A stretch of 64,000 nt of DNA from Voacanga thouarsii (Eukaryota > Streptophyta > Magnoliopsida > Gentianales > Apocynaceae): the NCBI GenBank assembly GCA_026120185.1, contig JANUWF010002200.1, positions 4,152,001-4,216,000 of the forward strand, written 5' to 3'. Position 1 is the first letter of the stretch. Each line of letters begins with the position of its first letter. A program made the translations under genes and the position numbers. The notes under the pieces are model-generated. The model made no database searches, was not told where the DNA came from, and saw only the letters and a program-made list of their open reading frames with translations. Positions 10,961 to 23,962 of this stretch are shown here, one piece after another.

Positions 10961-13900
10961 TTATATTTCTGAATTCTGATTCTTGAAGCAACCAACCTCA
11001 AGATCTTCTGCATCAGGACGGCTTATCATCTCCTTGGCCAAGAGATATCTGTTTGGCCGGTCCTTATCATCATAAAACACCTTCCACAATCTGGCAAGTG
11101 GTAGCAAAAAAGAAAGAAAGCAATTACATGATACGGTTTATAAGAAATATGAACACAGCTGAATTCATTTTGAGATTTTCTCTTTGAATTCTTTCTTTTT
11201 TGGACAGATCCTTGTGTTCTAAGTAACAACTACTTGTGCTTGTATGGCATAATAGATTAGGAGGCTATTTAAGAGATTTTCTCCTTAATATATACATCAT
11301 TCTGGAAGCGACCAAGCAGACTGCAGCATAGTGGCATAAGGCAGTTTAACTAAGCAGTTCAAAATTGAAAAAACCACTTAAAAAAGTTTGCGCTGGGAAA
11401 TAGTTGACTCTACAGTTCTTAACATTCCATGTAATCAAGGGATGAAAACAAAATTGCCTTGCAAATGAAGGCTGTCAGAGCCCCTCCCCCCCCCCTTCAC
11501 CCCCACACACCTTTTTGGGGGGATTAGATTTATTATTACCCTAAAAGAGGGATAGAATGAATCGTATATGTAACAAGCCTGGCAAACATGAAGCCCTTCA
11601 TGAACCTTTAAAGATAAAAGTACTTACCCAGGGTAGCATCTAAATACTGCACCTGACTTAAGGGGTTTCATTGAGTAAACCGCAGTAAATGTGCTGCAAC
11701 ATGAACAGTTTTTAGTGACAATAAACAGAAAGTTATCTCCAAAAGAAACTAAATAGCACAAGCAACAAAATGCAGAAACCTGAATGTAGATTCAGACATA
11801 AAAAAGCAACAGGTAGAGCACAAAGTTGGATATAAAATATGTACACATAAAACAAACTTTATCCATCAATTAACTCCTTAGCCAGAGAAAATCAAATGGA
11901 AGAGAGAAGCAAGAAGAAATTGCCAATGGACTCTATGAAACTATGAAGACCTTATTTCCCGAATCAAGCTCAAAATAAAGGCAGAAGCAGTTAAAAGCCA
12001 ATAAACCCAGATGGTAGTCGAAACCTGCAATATAAGGTTCAACAAACTGCTAAAAAATCTGTCCAAGAAGATTGTGAGTAATAAACAGGATAAGCTGAAT
12101 ATGTGGAATAAACTCTTCCTGTTGTCTCAGCAGCACAATCCTCATAAACAGTTCATAATATTAAAAAGAAAATGCAGTAATACAACCAAAGAAGTACTTC
12201 AAATATATCACTTGAAAATTTCTTCAACAAGTACCTTAGAAAGTTCCTCCTCAGCCTGCGAACATTAATCCCCACACCAACATCCCCACTGACAAGATTG
12301 GGGTTCCACATGATAAGAGGCCTAGGCTAACAATAAATCAGAAACTCCTATGAGGAATGACCTTTTGCCGGTACAAGACTAAAACAGCAGCATATTCTAT
12401 AAATATCATGGCAGACAGCAATATATGCAACTGAAAAGCATAGTGAACATGACGATGCAAGCTGAAGGCCAGCATTCTAAAACAAAACAAGAAGAGGTTT
12501 CTTATATTTTGGTTCCTGTTAGAAACACAAACTTATCACAATGGCAATTATGCCTTATCATTTGAAGTCGCAGTAGCCCGTTCAAATTAATGAAGTGTCA
12601 TTCTAAATTCTACTGCAACCATATACTCTGTACTAACTGACAGCGGCTAATTTCCAGTTTTACTATCAACACATGCTTTAGCTTTAACAATTGTAACATG
12701 TCTTGTCATCACAAGTTGAATTATGGCCTATTTAAATTATGTTAGTGAAGGTCCAAATTCTATCAAAAACTTGACTCATGAATAATTAAGGTCAATTTAC
12801 CATCAAAATGGAAGTTGACTCATGAATATTATTCTTAAAGTAAGATATTGACTCATGGAAATTTTCAACAGCCATTCCCCTCCCCCCACCCCAACCAAAA
12901 AAAAAAGACAAATCCTGATAAATCCATTCATAATTAATGAACACCATTATAAAGATGACAGGACACAGCCAAGGCAGTAATCTCAACACCAATTAGGATG
13001 AGTTTTGATCAATAAAAGAATAATTGGCAGAAATTCTCCTAGGTGAAACAAATCAAACCAATTTTCAGACAAAGAATATAAAAGAAATGTAATTACAGTG
13101 ATTAGGAAAGTTCCAGAGATTCTATAGGGAAGTTGAAACATCAAAGAAGAAGCTATTCCTTTTTCCAATATTAAAATCTGGACCAAAGTTTTCTGCTCAT
13201 TTGGAGGGGTGATCAATCCGTGCTACTGCTACTAGCACCATAGCATTCTCATGTTATTTGAGTTTAAGACAAGCAAAGAAGACTGAGGGCATTCCCTAAG
13301 ATGTGATTCCTTTCCTTCTCTTTTAGATTATACATGATAAAAGTGTCAGAAAAAAAGAATGCAGATTTACCGGATCATCAGAGAGCTCAGATGCAATTTT
13401 TTGTACATATTCCAACATCTGATGATCAGGAACAACCAACACAACAATTTCATCTTCAGTCTCTACAGGCTTCCGGTCACCTAAGCTGAATGAATGGGAA
13501 AACAGATACAGAAGGCATGACATCAGTAAATAAGGAGATAAAACCATCTAATGATCTTTCTAGTATCTCAAATAATAGATCCTAGAGGATTTAAGACCCA
13601 ATTTGTTAAGAGTAGTATTATATAAATTTTGTTGAGCTGCTTAATAATTCAAAGAGCAGAATATAATAGGTTCTTCAATATATCACTTTCGATTATTAGA
13701 ATAAATTGACATTCCAATAGTTTGCAGAAATCAAATATAACCTTTTGACTAGAATATGAGACCTTAAGCAAGGTACTTTAAATTAAATTTCCAAAATAGT
13801 TCCATAAAGGTAATTGGAGTAACCTGGAGAAACCAAACGCAGAATCTTTCCACCTATGTTTAAGAAGTGCAGTAGCTCCAGCATCGGGAAATATGGCTTT

Positions 13901-16575
13901 GACTCTCTAAGAAGAAGAGTTTACAAGTCTTAGAAATTGAAAATGCATCAAAAGAAAATAATCGAATTAATCTCATGCATCAGCGTGTGCATTGCTAAGA
14001 CCTTCAACACAAATAAACTAGATTCTAAAGATAATCAATATATGCGCCACACACAAACATATATGTGCACTGTTTTCCAAGAAACCTGATTTCCAGCTTC
14101 GTCGATGAGTGTATCCAAAAATATCCTTGTGAGTTCCCAGAGCTCAAATTGAGCACCCTCATCATCAAGAAATTGCAGCTGTGGTATTAGGAGCTCGACC
14201 TTAAGAAAATGAAAGAGAAATAATTAAACAAATAGCCAAGAAATTGAGGGATGAAGAGGGAGGGGAATGGCATATACAATGGCAGAAAGAGAAATCATTA
14301 AACAAATGGCCAAGAATTGGAGGAATGAAAAAGGAGGGGAGATGGCATATACAATGGCAGGCTTTCTGTTTTCCTATTGATTTCTCAATATCAGGATTTC
14401 CAGAAAGCACACTAGAGAAACAAGAATACCTATCACAAAAAAGAAATACAAAGTATAGAGCTGCACTCAAGTGGAATGCTTTAGAAATTAGGCAGCAGAA
14501 TTTGATATCTTACAAGGAACTTTAAGATAAAAAAACAAAACCAGACTAAAACATACTATGGCTCTCAGCCCCCCTGAAGACAAAAAACTTGCACTTGCTT
14601 GAGCAGACTGCCGAACTGCACCCTCCAAATCAGAAGGCAAGCAACTGTTAAGAAAATGAATTGAGGAAAAAGTATAAAGACACAAGGAAGCCAACCACGA
14701 GCAACAGATATGATTGGTTGCATATAGGCATGTTTGAAATGGGCAAAAAGCAATAATCAACTAAACAAGACGGTAACTGCAGAAATAATGATTGCATGAA
14801 TGATATATGTCTAAATAGCTTGTAGACTCAAAAACAATTTGATATAATCATTAAAATTCTACTTATCCTTCTACCCATTAGTGTATAAAGAAGGAAAATG
14901 CATGTCTCTAACTGTTTACTAGAGAGAAATACATGCTTTATCACCACTTGGCATTACCATTTGAGATTTCTCTAAGTAAATAATTTGTCACCAACTTTGT
15001 TACAGACATGCGCTTGTATACATCATTGTTCTTAAAAATAAATGTTTTCCTTTTTGTTTATCATATTATAGAAAAGACCATCAATGATGTTTGTTTTTAC
15101 TTGATTATTATAAGAGTTAGGATCAACTTGAAACTGTCAAAAGGTCTCATGGCCTGGAATAAGCCTTGCACTATATTGAATGATATAATACTGTGAACTT
15201 GCTGCTGAACAAGTACTCAGACAAAATAATGAAATAAGAGTACATTAAAAACATCTCTCTACTGTGTAAGGATTTGATGTTTGCAGTTATTGTCACTGCT
15301 AATATCTTCCTCACCTAAAATCCTTTCTGAACTACAAAAATCAAAAAGTATATCCAGTTTTTAGCAGGACAAAGCAGCAAAAACCAAAAGTCATGTTAAC
15401 ACAAAACTCTAACCTCTTTTTTCAATTAAAGCCTTTCTGCACATGCCACCCCCCCCCCTCTTCCTTCCTCTCCCTCTTTTCAATTTCTCTCAAGACTAGG
15501 AACAATAACAAAAAGTGACCATACACAATGAAGCCTTGATGTCGTGTTTTTTATCGCACAATATACTTCTATATAATTTGCACAAATATCCAACGAAGAG
15601 TATAACCAGTCATATGGAACATTTCACTAAAGATGCTAACTTCTACCAACAAGATTTTTATAATGTTGCTCTGATCTTCAATTCAAAGAGAGTCCATATC
15701 TCCAATTTATTGCAAATAATATTCTGCACAATGCAGAGTCGTATGGCTGATGCAAAACCATGAAGCTGCCTATAATTTAGATAAAAACCTTCGATGAAAA
15801 TCCTGATTACCATTTAAGGCCTTAAAATTTTGAAATATGTCACCTCAGTTTTGGCAATGGTATTCAGATTTCAGATGAAAGGTGTTTAATCTACAATGGC
15901 TTGTTGTCTCTATAATGGAGATCAATTTACTATGCAAATGAAAAATCATAATATTCTGAATTACCTATCTAACCAAGCCTTAGTCTTCCCTGCAAACTTG
16001 GGATATCAAAATTACTAAATAAACACTTAGATGATCATCGAGCATAAAGGAAATGACACATCTTGCTGGAAAAATAATGAATCCCTTTCATGAATAACTA
16101 TCTTAGAAGGAGAGTATAACATTCGAAGCACTAAAATTCTCACGGAAATTACTTTGATGAAATTTCAAGCAGAAAAAAAAAGCATAATTAAATCATGATT
16201 AAAAATGATATTACAAATCCAAGAAACATTTGCTAGCACTTTGCGCTCCACTGACAAGTTGAATTCTCACAAGGCATTCACATAATCTCCAAGAACAAAA
16301 CTCAAATTGAAAACCCACCTGTCATCTTCTTCTTCTTCAATCATCTCTGCTTCTGGATCTGAAGCAGATTCCCGAGTTGTGTCCTCACTAAAATTTTCTT
16401 GTCCTTGGAATTTCTCAAACTTGGCATGCATTCTTGTGGCCTTCTGAAGTGAAATTCCATTGTATCTCAAAATGTTGAGAGTGCACAAAGATGATGGAAA
16501 TAGGGTTGTTGAAGTAAGGAGTTTTGGGGCTGAACGGAAACAGCAAGAGAGGTTCGAGCATGAAGAAGATGCCAT
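10961..16575 (-). CDS. DUF1995-family chloroplast protein, LOW PSII ACCUMULATION 3-related
   Basis: Eight exons with GT..AG introns and matching phases: 16575-16319, 14644-14557, 14199-14086, 13906-13824, 13485-13371, 12326-12235, 11693-11628, 11090-10961. Total 945 nt, 314 residues, no stops. The start MASSSCSN opens a Ser/Thr-rich, plastid transit-like N-terminus, then an acidic run ending EEEEDDS. The DUF1995 domain follows: LPSDLEGAVRQSAQASA, VELLIPQLQFLDDEGAQ, AIFPDAGATALLKHRW, DEIVVLVVPDHQMLEYV, RPLIMWNPNL, FRCYPG and WKVFYDDKDRPNRYLLAKE. LPA3, the best-known member, helps photosystem II assembly, but this is probably a paralogue, so that role is inference. A different last exon is possible: GAG|GTTGGT in exon 8 could act as donor to an acceptor at 10549, adding only EHN. 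This is the clearest functional host gene in the window. Confidence 0.88.
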
Positions 16576-16700
16576 AAAAATCCTATTGTTCAAAAGCTCC
16601 AGACTACCAGTTGTTTACGGAGGGGAAAGATAAGTTCTTTCCAGTGTCTAGTGCGGAAGCGGTAAATGAAGCAACGGTAATCCGGACTACTCCTGCAGCG

Positions 16701-16708
16701 CCACGTGG
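16701..16708. promoter_or_regulatory. G-box CCACGTGG upstream of the DUF1995 gene
   Basis: A perfect palindromic G-box about 125 bp upstream of the ATG. bHLH/bZIP factors bind such sites in many light-regulated nuclear genes for plastid proteins. A regulatory role here is inferred from position only. Confidence 0.45.
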
Positions 16709-16819
16709 AAAGCCTCCCTTTTTTGGCCCTTTTGTATTGGAATATTTTCGGGGAAAAAAAAACTGTTTTAAACTTATTTTGATCAAAATTTTGATTCAAT
16801 GCAAAAAATTTTATTTGTA

Positions 16820-17781
16820 AAATACTAATAAGAAAAAATAATTTTGGTGACTCAAAAAATAATTACAAATTACAAATTTTTATTTTTTAACTAAAAAAAT
16901 GAATAAAACTTCTCTCAAAACATACAAATATAGCTATTTCTTCAATTTAATTTCTGTCAATAAGCATATGTCAGATTTAATAATATTTTAATTTTTTAAT
17001 TAAAATATAATATTTTATTTTTATTTTAAACTATCTTTTTTTTTTTTTTTTACTTTTCCTTTCTTCTCTTCTTCTCTCTTGTTACCAACGGCCAACATCT
17101 TCTTCTCTTCTTTTTTTTTTTTTTTTTTCCTATTTCTTCTCTTCTTTTCCACTTACGGTTGGAAATAAATGAACGAGTAGATTGAACAAAAAAGCATCAC
17201 CGGTAACGGTAAGAAGTTGTCAATTTCTCTGATAGCAAAGAGACAGCCTGATATGAATAATAAGAGTTGGGAGTTTTGGCATTGCCATCTATGAAATAAA
17301 GTTCACAGTGAACAAAATTACAGAATAAGTTATCAAAATCGAGCAAACCGATTTCCGTAAACTTTTCAAAATGGGATTAGTCGAGGGACACGATGCAACC
17401 CAAAAGACAAAACATAAAATGAAAAAAGAAAAATGTAGTAAAAGTATCAACAAAGTTAAAAGATAAATATAATATCAATCCAAGTGCATTATATTAATTA
17501 AGAGTTCGATTTAATAAAATTAAATTTTAAAAATTTAAGTGTTAAATTTTAAAAATTAAAAACGAAGATTAAATTTTTAAATTTGAAGTCTGAATCTAAC
17601 GTTTAAATTAATTATAATTTAGATTAAATATAAAAATATTAATAATTAGATGAGTATTTAATATATTTAGACTTTAAATTTAAGTAGTTTTTATTTCATT
17701 TAAAATTTATATATAGTATTTCAATTCATCTTAGTCGGGTAAGTAATGAATATTTAATCAGTGCGTTTTAATGAAATATAT
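16820..17781. other. AT-rich and CT-rich low-complexity intergenic DNA
   Basis: 17033-17155 is a pyrimidine-rich tract (long T runs, TTCTTCTC repeats). The rest is AT-rich. No gene was recognised. Confidence 0.5.
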
Positions 17782-18420
17782 TTAATTAATTAAACACTTA
17801 ATATTATCTATTCTTAAATATACTTAATAAAATAAGTATTTGATCAAGTAATTTTAAATATTTAATTGAGCTACCAAACAAATCTTGAGTGAAATACTTA
17901 TTAGACTTTATAAAATTACTTAAGGTCTGTTTGATAATTTAACTAAATATTTAAAATTAATTAATTAAATACTTATTTAATAATTATATTTGATAACGAA
18001 TAATATTAAGTACTTAATTATTTCAGTACACTTAATAACAAATTCTTGCTATCACTTAGTTGATGACGTCTTGAAATCTTAATATATTTTTTAAATTAAA
18101 TAAAATTTACTTAAGTTTGAAGCATAAATATGTTAAATATTCATTTACTTGCATTATTATTATTTATTTAGTCTAAATTGTAAAAAAAAATATAATATAA
18201 AATTTAAGTCTAATCTATTCAGTATTTAGGTTCAAATAACAAATCTTAAAATTTAGTATTTAAACTCCAATTTTTAAAATTTAGTATTTAAATATTCAAA
18301 CACAAGTATTCAAACTTTAGTTTTATCAAGAGAGGTCTTTGGGCATATTTAATAAATCAATTAAATATTTAAAGTTAATTAATTAAGTGTATTTAATAAT
18401 AAATAATATTAAGTATTTAA
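17782..18420. repeat. AT-rich fold-back repeat (MITE-like) with a third direct copy
   Basis: The arm at 17782-17881, reverse-complemented, closely matches 17927-18025: both run from TTTG(G/A)TA through AAATATTTAAAATTA and AATACTTATTT to AATATTAAGT. A loop of about 45 bp separates the arms. 18343-18420 repeats the same unit in direct orientation and ends where the LINE poly(A) tail begins. No TIR/TSD set can be fixed, so the element class is unknown. Confidence 0.6.
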
Positions 18421-18638
18421 GTTTTTTTGAGGGAACAAATGGAATAAATCCATTGGCTCGTATCAAAATGTACATCATGAGATACAAAGGAAGGCATGTA
18501 CCCAAACCAATTGATAGGAGAATCAATCCCAAGAGCATAGGATGCTAGCCGATGAGCCAGCTTATTATAACATCTTGGTGTAAACCGGATAATTTTAAAC
18601 AAACTATCAAACCTTCGATGGATGGATTTATAAAAATG
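18417..18638 (-). mobile_element. L1-type LINE, segment 4: end of RNase H and 3' tail
   Basis: The minus strand reads FKIIRFTPRCYNKLAHRLA, the C-terminal RNase H motif of plant L1 elements, then a stop and a short A-run (about 7 A) at the 3' end. It continues in frame from the segment starting at 27119 once the gypsy insertion and one copy of AAATG are removed: STPRHF on one side, YKSIHRRF on the other. Confidence 0.85.
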
Positions 18639-20334
18639 TGTTGCACCCCAAAGCCGAGGATGACATGGCAACACCCCAAAAAGAAATGTCGAACCCTTAC
18701 ATACCATAAATAACAAGAACATAACATTCTAGTAATACTTAAAGAATATCCTTATATCGTTTTTAAATCCAAAACAAAACATACATAAAACTGAACAAAA
18801 ATGAAAAACAATTAATCACTCTAGATTCTCTTCAAACCATTCTTCTAACTCATCCTCATCTAACTGAGAACCTGCAAAATGATAAATAAGGGGTGAGCTC
18901 ACTAGCTCAATAAGGAAATTTGGCCTACCCGAGATTGAGCATGCTACATATACATATATATTTACAAAACGTTTGATCAAAAGAGTTTAGAAATTTAAGG
19001 TACAACAAAACTCGTGGGGTCTTAAAATATCTCCCTGGTGGGTTGGTCGCACCATGTGAAGATCTCAGTGTATCACCCAAAAAGAAGAAGGAGGAAAAGA
19101 GGAACAATGAATCTCTTAACCTTACTCTTTACTGAATCCAAGAGGCATATTTGGCACATAAATATAGAACTGGTGTGGTTTATTCAGTGAAAATAATGTG
19201 ATCGACACAAGCGAGAAAACCATTGCTGCAACAGAGAAGACCAGCGCCGGAATCAAAATAGAGTGTACCCGACGCCAGGTGTATTCTGGAATGCGCAGGC
19301 ACGATTTCCAAAACACCCAAGACCCAACCTATAACTTTTCAGACAAAAAACGTAGTTTTTTTTTACCACCCACTTTAATAATGAAGAATACCGTCTGTGC
19401 ACAAAAAAAAAATCATGTATACATACTTAAACATGCTTAAATAAGGCTTAATTCACGAAGATGATTCATGCTTGGGGACTTGATTTGGCTTAACTGATCA
19501 GTCTTCCAATTATTATATCCCATTGGAAGAAAGACCTTAGCTTATCCTAGGTATTGTATCCCCCTAGTAGGGCCTTATAGCTTATAAAGTTCGGGAATTC
19601 CCTACCAAAACGAAACCCACAAGCATTCAACATCACATGAATCAGAAAATCAATACATAGGCATAAAATTTAGCTTAAACTCATAACTTTCGACAAACAT
19701 AACCATTGGTACATGAATAACAATTAACATATCATGCTCAATACCATTTTCATATAATCAAAATACCACTTTCATAAAGAAATCAAGAGACATCATTGAT
19801 TTTGAAGGAAACAATAACCAGTACCAAAAACAGGAAAACCCAATTCCTTACCTACTGAATTTAGCCTCTTGGAACCTCCTAAAGCTTCCACTCAAGCCTC
19901 CAAACACTTATTCACCTTCAATTAAAACCCAAACAATACAATTAATCCTCCAATAAATTTTTCCCAATTTCGAACCCTACTACTCTAACTTCAATTCAAG
20001 AACAATTTATCTCAATCTTAGGTTACAAACACTATAAAACACAAGGGGAAAGCTAACTTACCAAGAGTTGATGCCAAAGGCTCAAGTCCCTTATCAGATT
20101 CTCCATTCTCTTCCCTCTTTTCCTCTTCTGGAATAGCTTCAGAAACAACATAACCGTTCAGAACATGCCTGAGCCTATAATGAAAAATTAATAAAAGCCC
20201 CCTAACTAAATAATTGCACTTAGCCTCTCAACTTATAATACTTAGCCTTATGGACCCAAGTCCACTAATTAAAATAAACTAAAAAAACCACAGCCCAATA
20301 AGCCTATGAAAGAAGAGAAGTCAGTGGGCTCACA
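18639..20334 (-). repeat. 3' LTR of the gypsy element
   Basis: 1696 bp, near-identical to 25414-27118. Short open frames inside it are present in both copies only because the copies are duplicates. They are not genes. Confidence 0.95.
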
Positions 20335-20349
20335 TTCCACCCTCCTTAC
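20335..20349 (-). other. Polypurine tract of the gypsy element
   Basis: Sense strand GTAAGGAGGGTGGAA directly abuts the 3' LTR start TGTGAGCCC, the usual plus-strand priming site. Confidence 0.75.
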
Positions 20350-20370
20350 AAAAAGTTTCGTCCTCGAAAC

Positions 20371-23300
20371 TTACGCACCTTGGTCCTCAAATAGGAACGG
20401 ATACTTTTGGCGTGCATCTTCCTCTAACTCCCAAATCGCTTCTCGCTCTGAGTGATTTGACCATTGCACCTTAACGTAAGGTATCGTCATTCGTCTCAGA
20501 ACTTGCAGCTTCCTATCCACGATCCTTACCGGTACCTCCTCATACGTCAAGTCTTCACGTACTCGCAAAGGCGACATTTCTAAAATATGATTTGGGTCCG
20601 GAACATACCGTCAAAGCTGGGATACGTGAAAAACGTCGTGTATCCTGGATAATGCTGGCGGCAAAGCTAACCTGTAAGCTAAATCTCCTACTCTCACAAG
20701 GATTTCATACGGCCCTACATATCTTGGACTTAACTTCCCACTCTTACCAAATCTCATTACACCCTTCGTAGGGGACACCTTCAAGTATACTTTCTCACCA
20801 CACTGAAACTCTAATGGCCTTCATTTGCTATCAGCCTAACTCTTTTGACGGTCCTGAGCAGCTTTCAATCTTTCCCAAATAACCAATACTCTATCCGAAG
20901 CAAGCTGTACTAACTCTGGTCCGGTTATACTTCTTTCCCCTACGTCATCCCAACAAATTGGAGACCTATACTTCTGTCCAAAACGAGCTTCATACGGTGC
21001 CATTCCAATGCTGGCTTGATAACTGTTATTGTAGGAAAACTCTACCAATGCCAAACTGTCACTCCAACTTCCCTTGAAGTCCAACACACAAGCCCGCAAC
21101 ATATCCTCTAATATCTGAATTGTCCTCTCTATCTGAGCGTCAGTTTGTGGATGAAACGTCGTACTGAGTGCGATGGTGGTTCCCATGGCCTTGTTGAAAC
21201 TCTTCAAAAATCGAGACACAAACCTAGTATCCCTATCTGACACTATACTCACTGGTACCTCGTGCAACCTGACAATCTCATCCATGTACATTTTGACCAA
21301 CTCCTCCATAGAAGTTGTTATCTTCATAGGCATGAAGTGCGCTGACTTAGTTAGACGATCCACCACCACCCAAATAGTATCTTTTCCCGTCTTGGTCTTA
21401 GGTAACCCAATGACGAAATCCATCGTGATATGCTCCCACTTCCATACCGGAATTTCCAAAGGCTTAAGTAATCCAGCAGGTCTTTGGTGTTCCGCCTTAA
21501 CTTGGTAACATACCAAACACTTAGATACATATTCTGCTATACTCCGTTTCATACCACTCCACCAATAATACTTCTTGAGATCCCGATACATTTTGGTTCC
21601 TCCCGGGTGAACTGAGAACCTCGAGTTGTACGCTTCCTTAAGTACCTCGGCCCTTAATGCCTCCTCATTGGGAACACATAATCTGCTCCTAAAACGAAGA
21701 CTGCCATCCGCATGAATCTGAAAGTCCAACTGATTTCCTCCAAGAGCCACTGCTCTCTTCTTTTCCAATTCCACATCCACCGACTGAGCCTCCTTGATTC
21801 TTTCTACCAAAGATGATTGTGCCACCATAGCAGCCAAACATCCCAAAGTCGGTTGCACCACTTCTAATTCCAACCTTTTAAACTCCGCGATAAGTCGATC
21901 CTGATCTGTGAGTAGAGCAGCTAAAGTGCTAGACCTCTTCCTACTAAGAGCATCCGCTACCCAATTAGCTTTCCCAGGGTGGTAATCTGATCTTCAAATC
22001 GTAATCCTTAAGCAGTTCTAGCCACTGCCTCTGCCTCATGTTAAGCTCATTCTGCGTAAATAAGTACTTTAAACTCTGATGATCGGTGAAGACCTCACAC
22101 GATTCTCCATACAAATAGTGTCGCCAAATCTTTAGCGCGAACATTATGGCTGCCAACTCCAAATCGTGAGTTGGGTAATTTTGTTCGTAGGGCTTCAACT
22201 GCCGAGAAGCATAGGCAATTACCTTACCATTCTGCATCAACACACAGCCCAATCCATTCTTCGAAGCATCACTGTAAATAGAAAATCCCCCTGCCTCAGA
22301 CGGTAGTGCTAACACAGGTGCCGACATCAGTAACCTTTTCAACTCCTGAAAACTCCTCTCACAAGCTTCACTCCACTTGAATTAAACTTTCTTCTGGGTT
22401 AACTGAGTCAATAGAGTAGCAATCTTAGCGAAATCCTCCACGAACTTCCGGTAGTATCCAGCCAACCCCAAAAAGCTTCTAACTTCCGTTGCATTGGTTG
22501 GCTTGGGCCAATCAACTATTGCTTCAATCTTCCTAGGATCAACAGAGACCCCCTTCTCAGAAATCACATGCCCCAAAAAAGACACACTCCCCAGCCAAAA
22601 CTCACACTTGTTGAATTTAGCATACAACTTTTGCTCTCTAAGTCTCTGCAATACCACTTTTAGATGATCCCGATGCGCTTCCTCAGACGGAGAATATACT
22701 AGGATATCGTCTATGAACACCACCACGAACCTGTCCAGGTCATCCTTGAAGACCCGATTCATCAACTCCATGAAAGCTGCTGGCGCGTTAGTTAATCCAA
22801 ATGGCATGACTAGAAACTCATAATGCCCATACCGAGTTCGGAAAGCACTTTTTGGTATGTCTTTAGGTTTGATCCGCAACTGATGATACCCGGAACGTAG
22901 ATCTATTTTAGAAAACACTTTCGCTCCCTTTAATTGGTCAAATAGGTTATCAATCCTGGGAAGTGGGTATTTATTTTTCACCGTGATCTTGTTCAGCTCC
23001 CTATAGTCGATGCACCTCCTCATACTCCTGTCCTTCTTCTTCACAAACAATATGGGAGCACCCCAGGGAGACACACTAGGACGTATAAACTTCTTGTCTA
23101 GCAACTCCTGAAGTTGAACCTTCAATTCCCGTAGCTCAGCTGGTGCCATGCGATATGACGCTTTCGAAATTGGTTCCGTTCTTGGAATTAAGTTGATTTC
23201 GAAGTCAACCTCTCTCTCTGGTGGTACACCTGGTAGATCTTCTGGAAACACATCCTGAAACTCATTCACTATTGGTATATCCTTAATTCGCGGTTCTTGC

Positions 23301-23932
23301 TTCTTTACCTCCACCACGCTAGCTAAGTAAGCCTCGCATCCTTGGCGCAGATTCCTGCGAGCTCTAATCGCGAAAATCACTGGCATAGATTTCTTGCCCA
23401 CTACTCTATCCTCACTCTGGAAATGGAAGACAGCTCTACCCGGCAAGGCAAATTGCACCCTCTTTTCTCGGCAATCCACTAATGCATGATTACTAGCCAA
23501 CCAGTCCATACCTAAAATCACATCAAAATCAACCATATTAATCTGGATTAGGTTTGCGTAAAGCTCTTCATCACCAATTGCTACCCGACATCCCTTATGT
23601 ACCAAGTTAGACACCAAAACTTTTCCATTAGGTACTGCTACTCTATAGGAGTCAACTAGGTAGGTAGAACCTGACTTTAAGGCCTTAGCAAATCTACAGG
23701 ATATGAACGAATGCGATGCTCCACAATCAAATAACACAATAGCAGGCACAGAATTAATCAGAAGTGTACCTGTCACCACCTCATCAGCTGTATCAGCCTC
23801 CTCCTGGGTAAGAGCAAACACCCGAGCATTACTCTTCTGCCGCTGCTCCCCTGCCTTAGGCTCCTGAGCACTAATTGCTGCTTGGGTCAGATTTGCCACT
23901 GGTTCAAGACACTGGCCAATCTTGTAACCCAT
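20371..23932 (-). pseudogene. Gypsy pol: protease, RT, RNase H, integrase, chromodomain-like tail
   Basis: The protease box reads [12 protein letters not shown] (Ser to Cys in the usual DSGA). RT is complete with [10 protein letters not shown]. RNase H has [13 protein letters not shown] and FTDHQSL. Integrase keeps its acidic triad (MDFVIGLP, SDRDTRF, IERTIQ). The tail has IHDVFHVSQL and WELEEDARQKYPFLF. Damage: TAA at 22382-22384; a frameshift near 21985 just before the YHPGKAN motif; stops near 20836, 20820 and in HVSQL. Most domains are therefore nearly intact but the polyprotein cannot be made whole. Products would have copied and integrated the element in cytoplasmic particles and nucleus. 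Confidence 0.93.
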
Positions 23933-23962
23933 TTTGCCACATCTGAAATAGCTTCCAAGCGC

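Noticed and set aside
14201..14760. Open frames of about 90 codons on both strands
   Set aside because: They overlap introns and exons 2-3 of the DUF1995 gene. The true exons are shorter and in a phase-consistent frame.
18925..19440. Open frames of 60-80 codons repeated at 25700-26215
   Set aside because: They are inside the two LTRs of the gypsy element and are duplicated only because the LTRs are.
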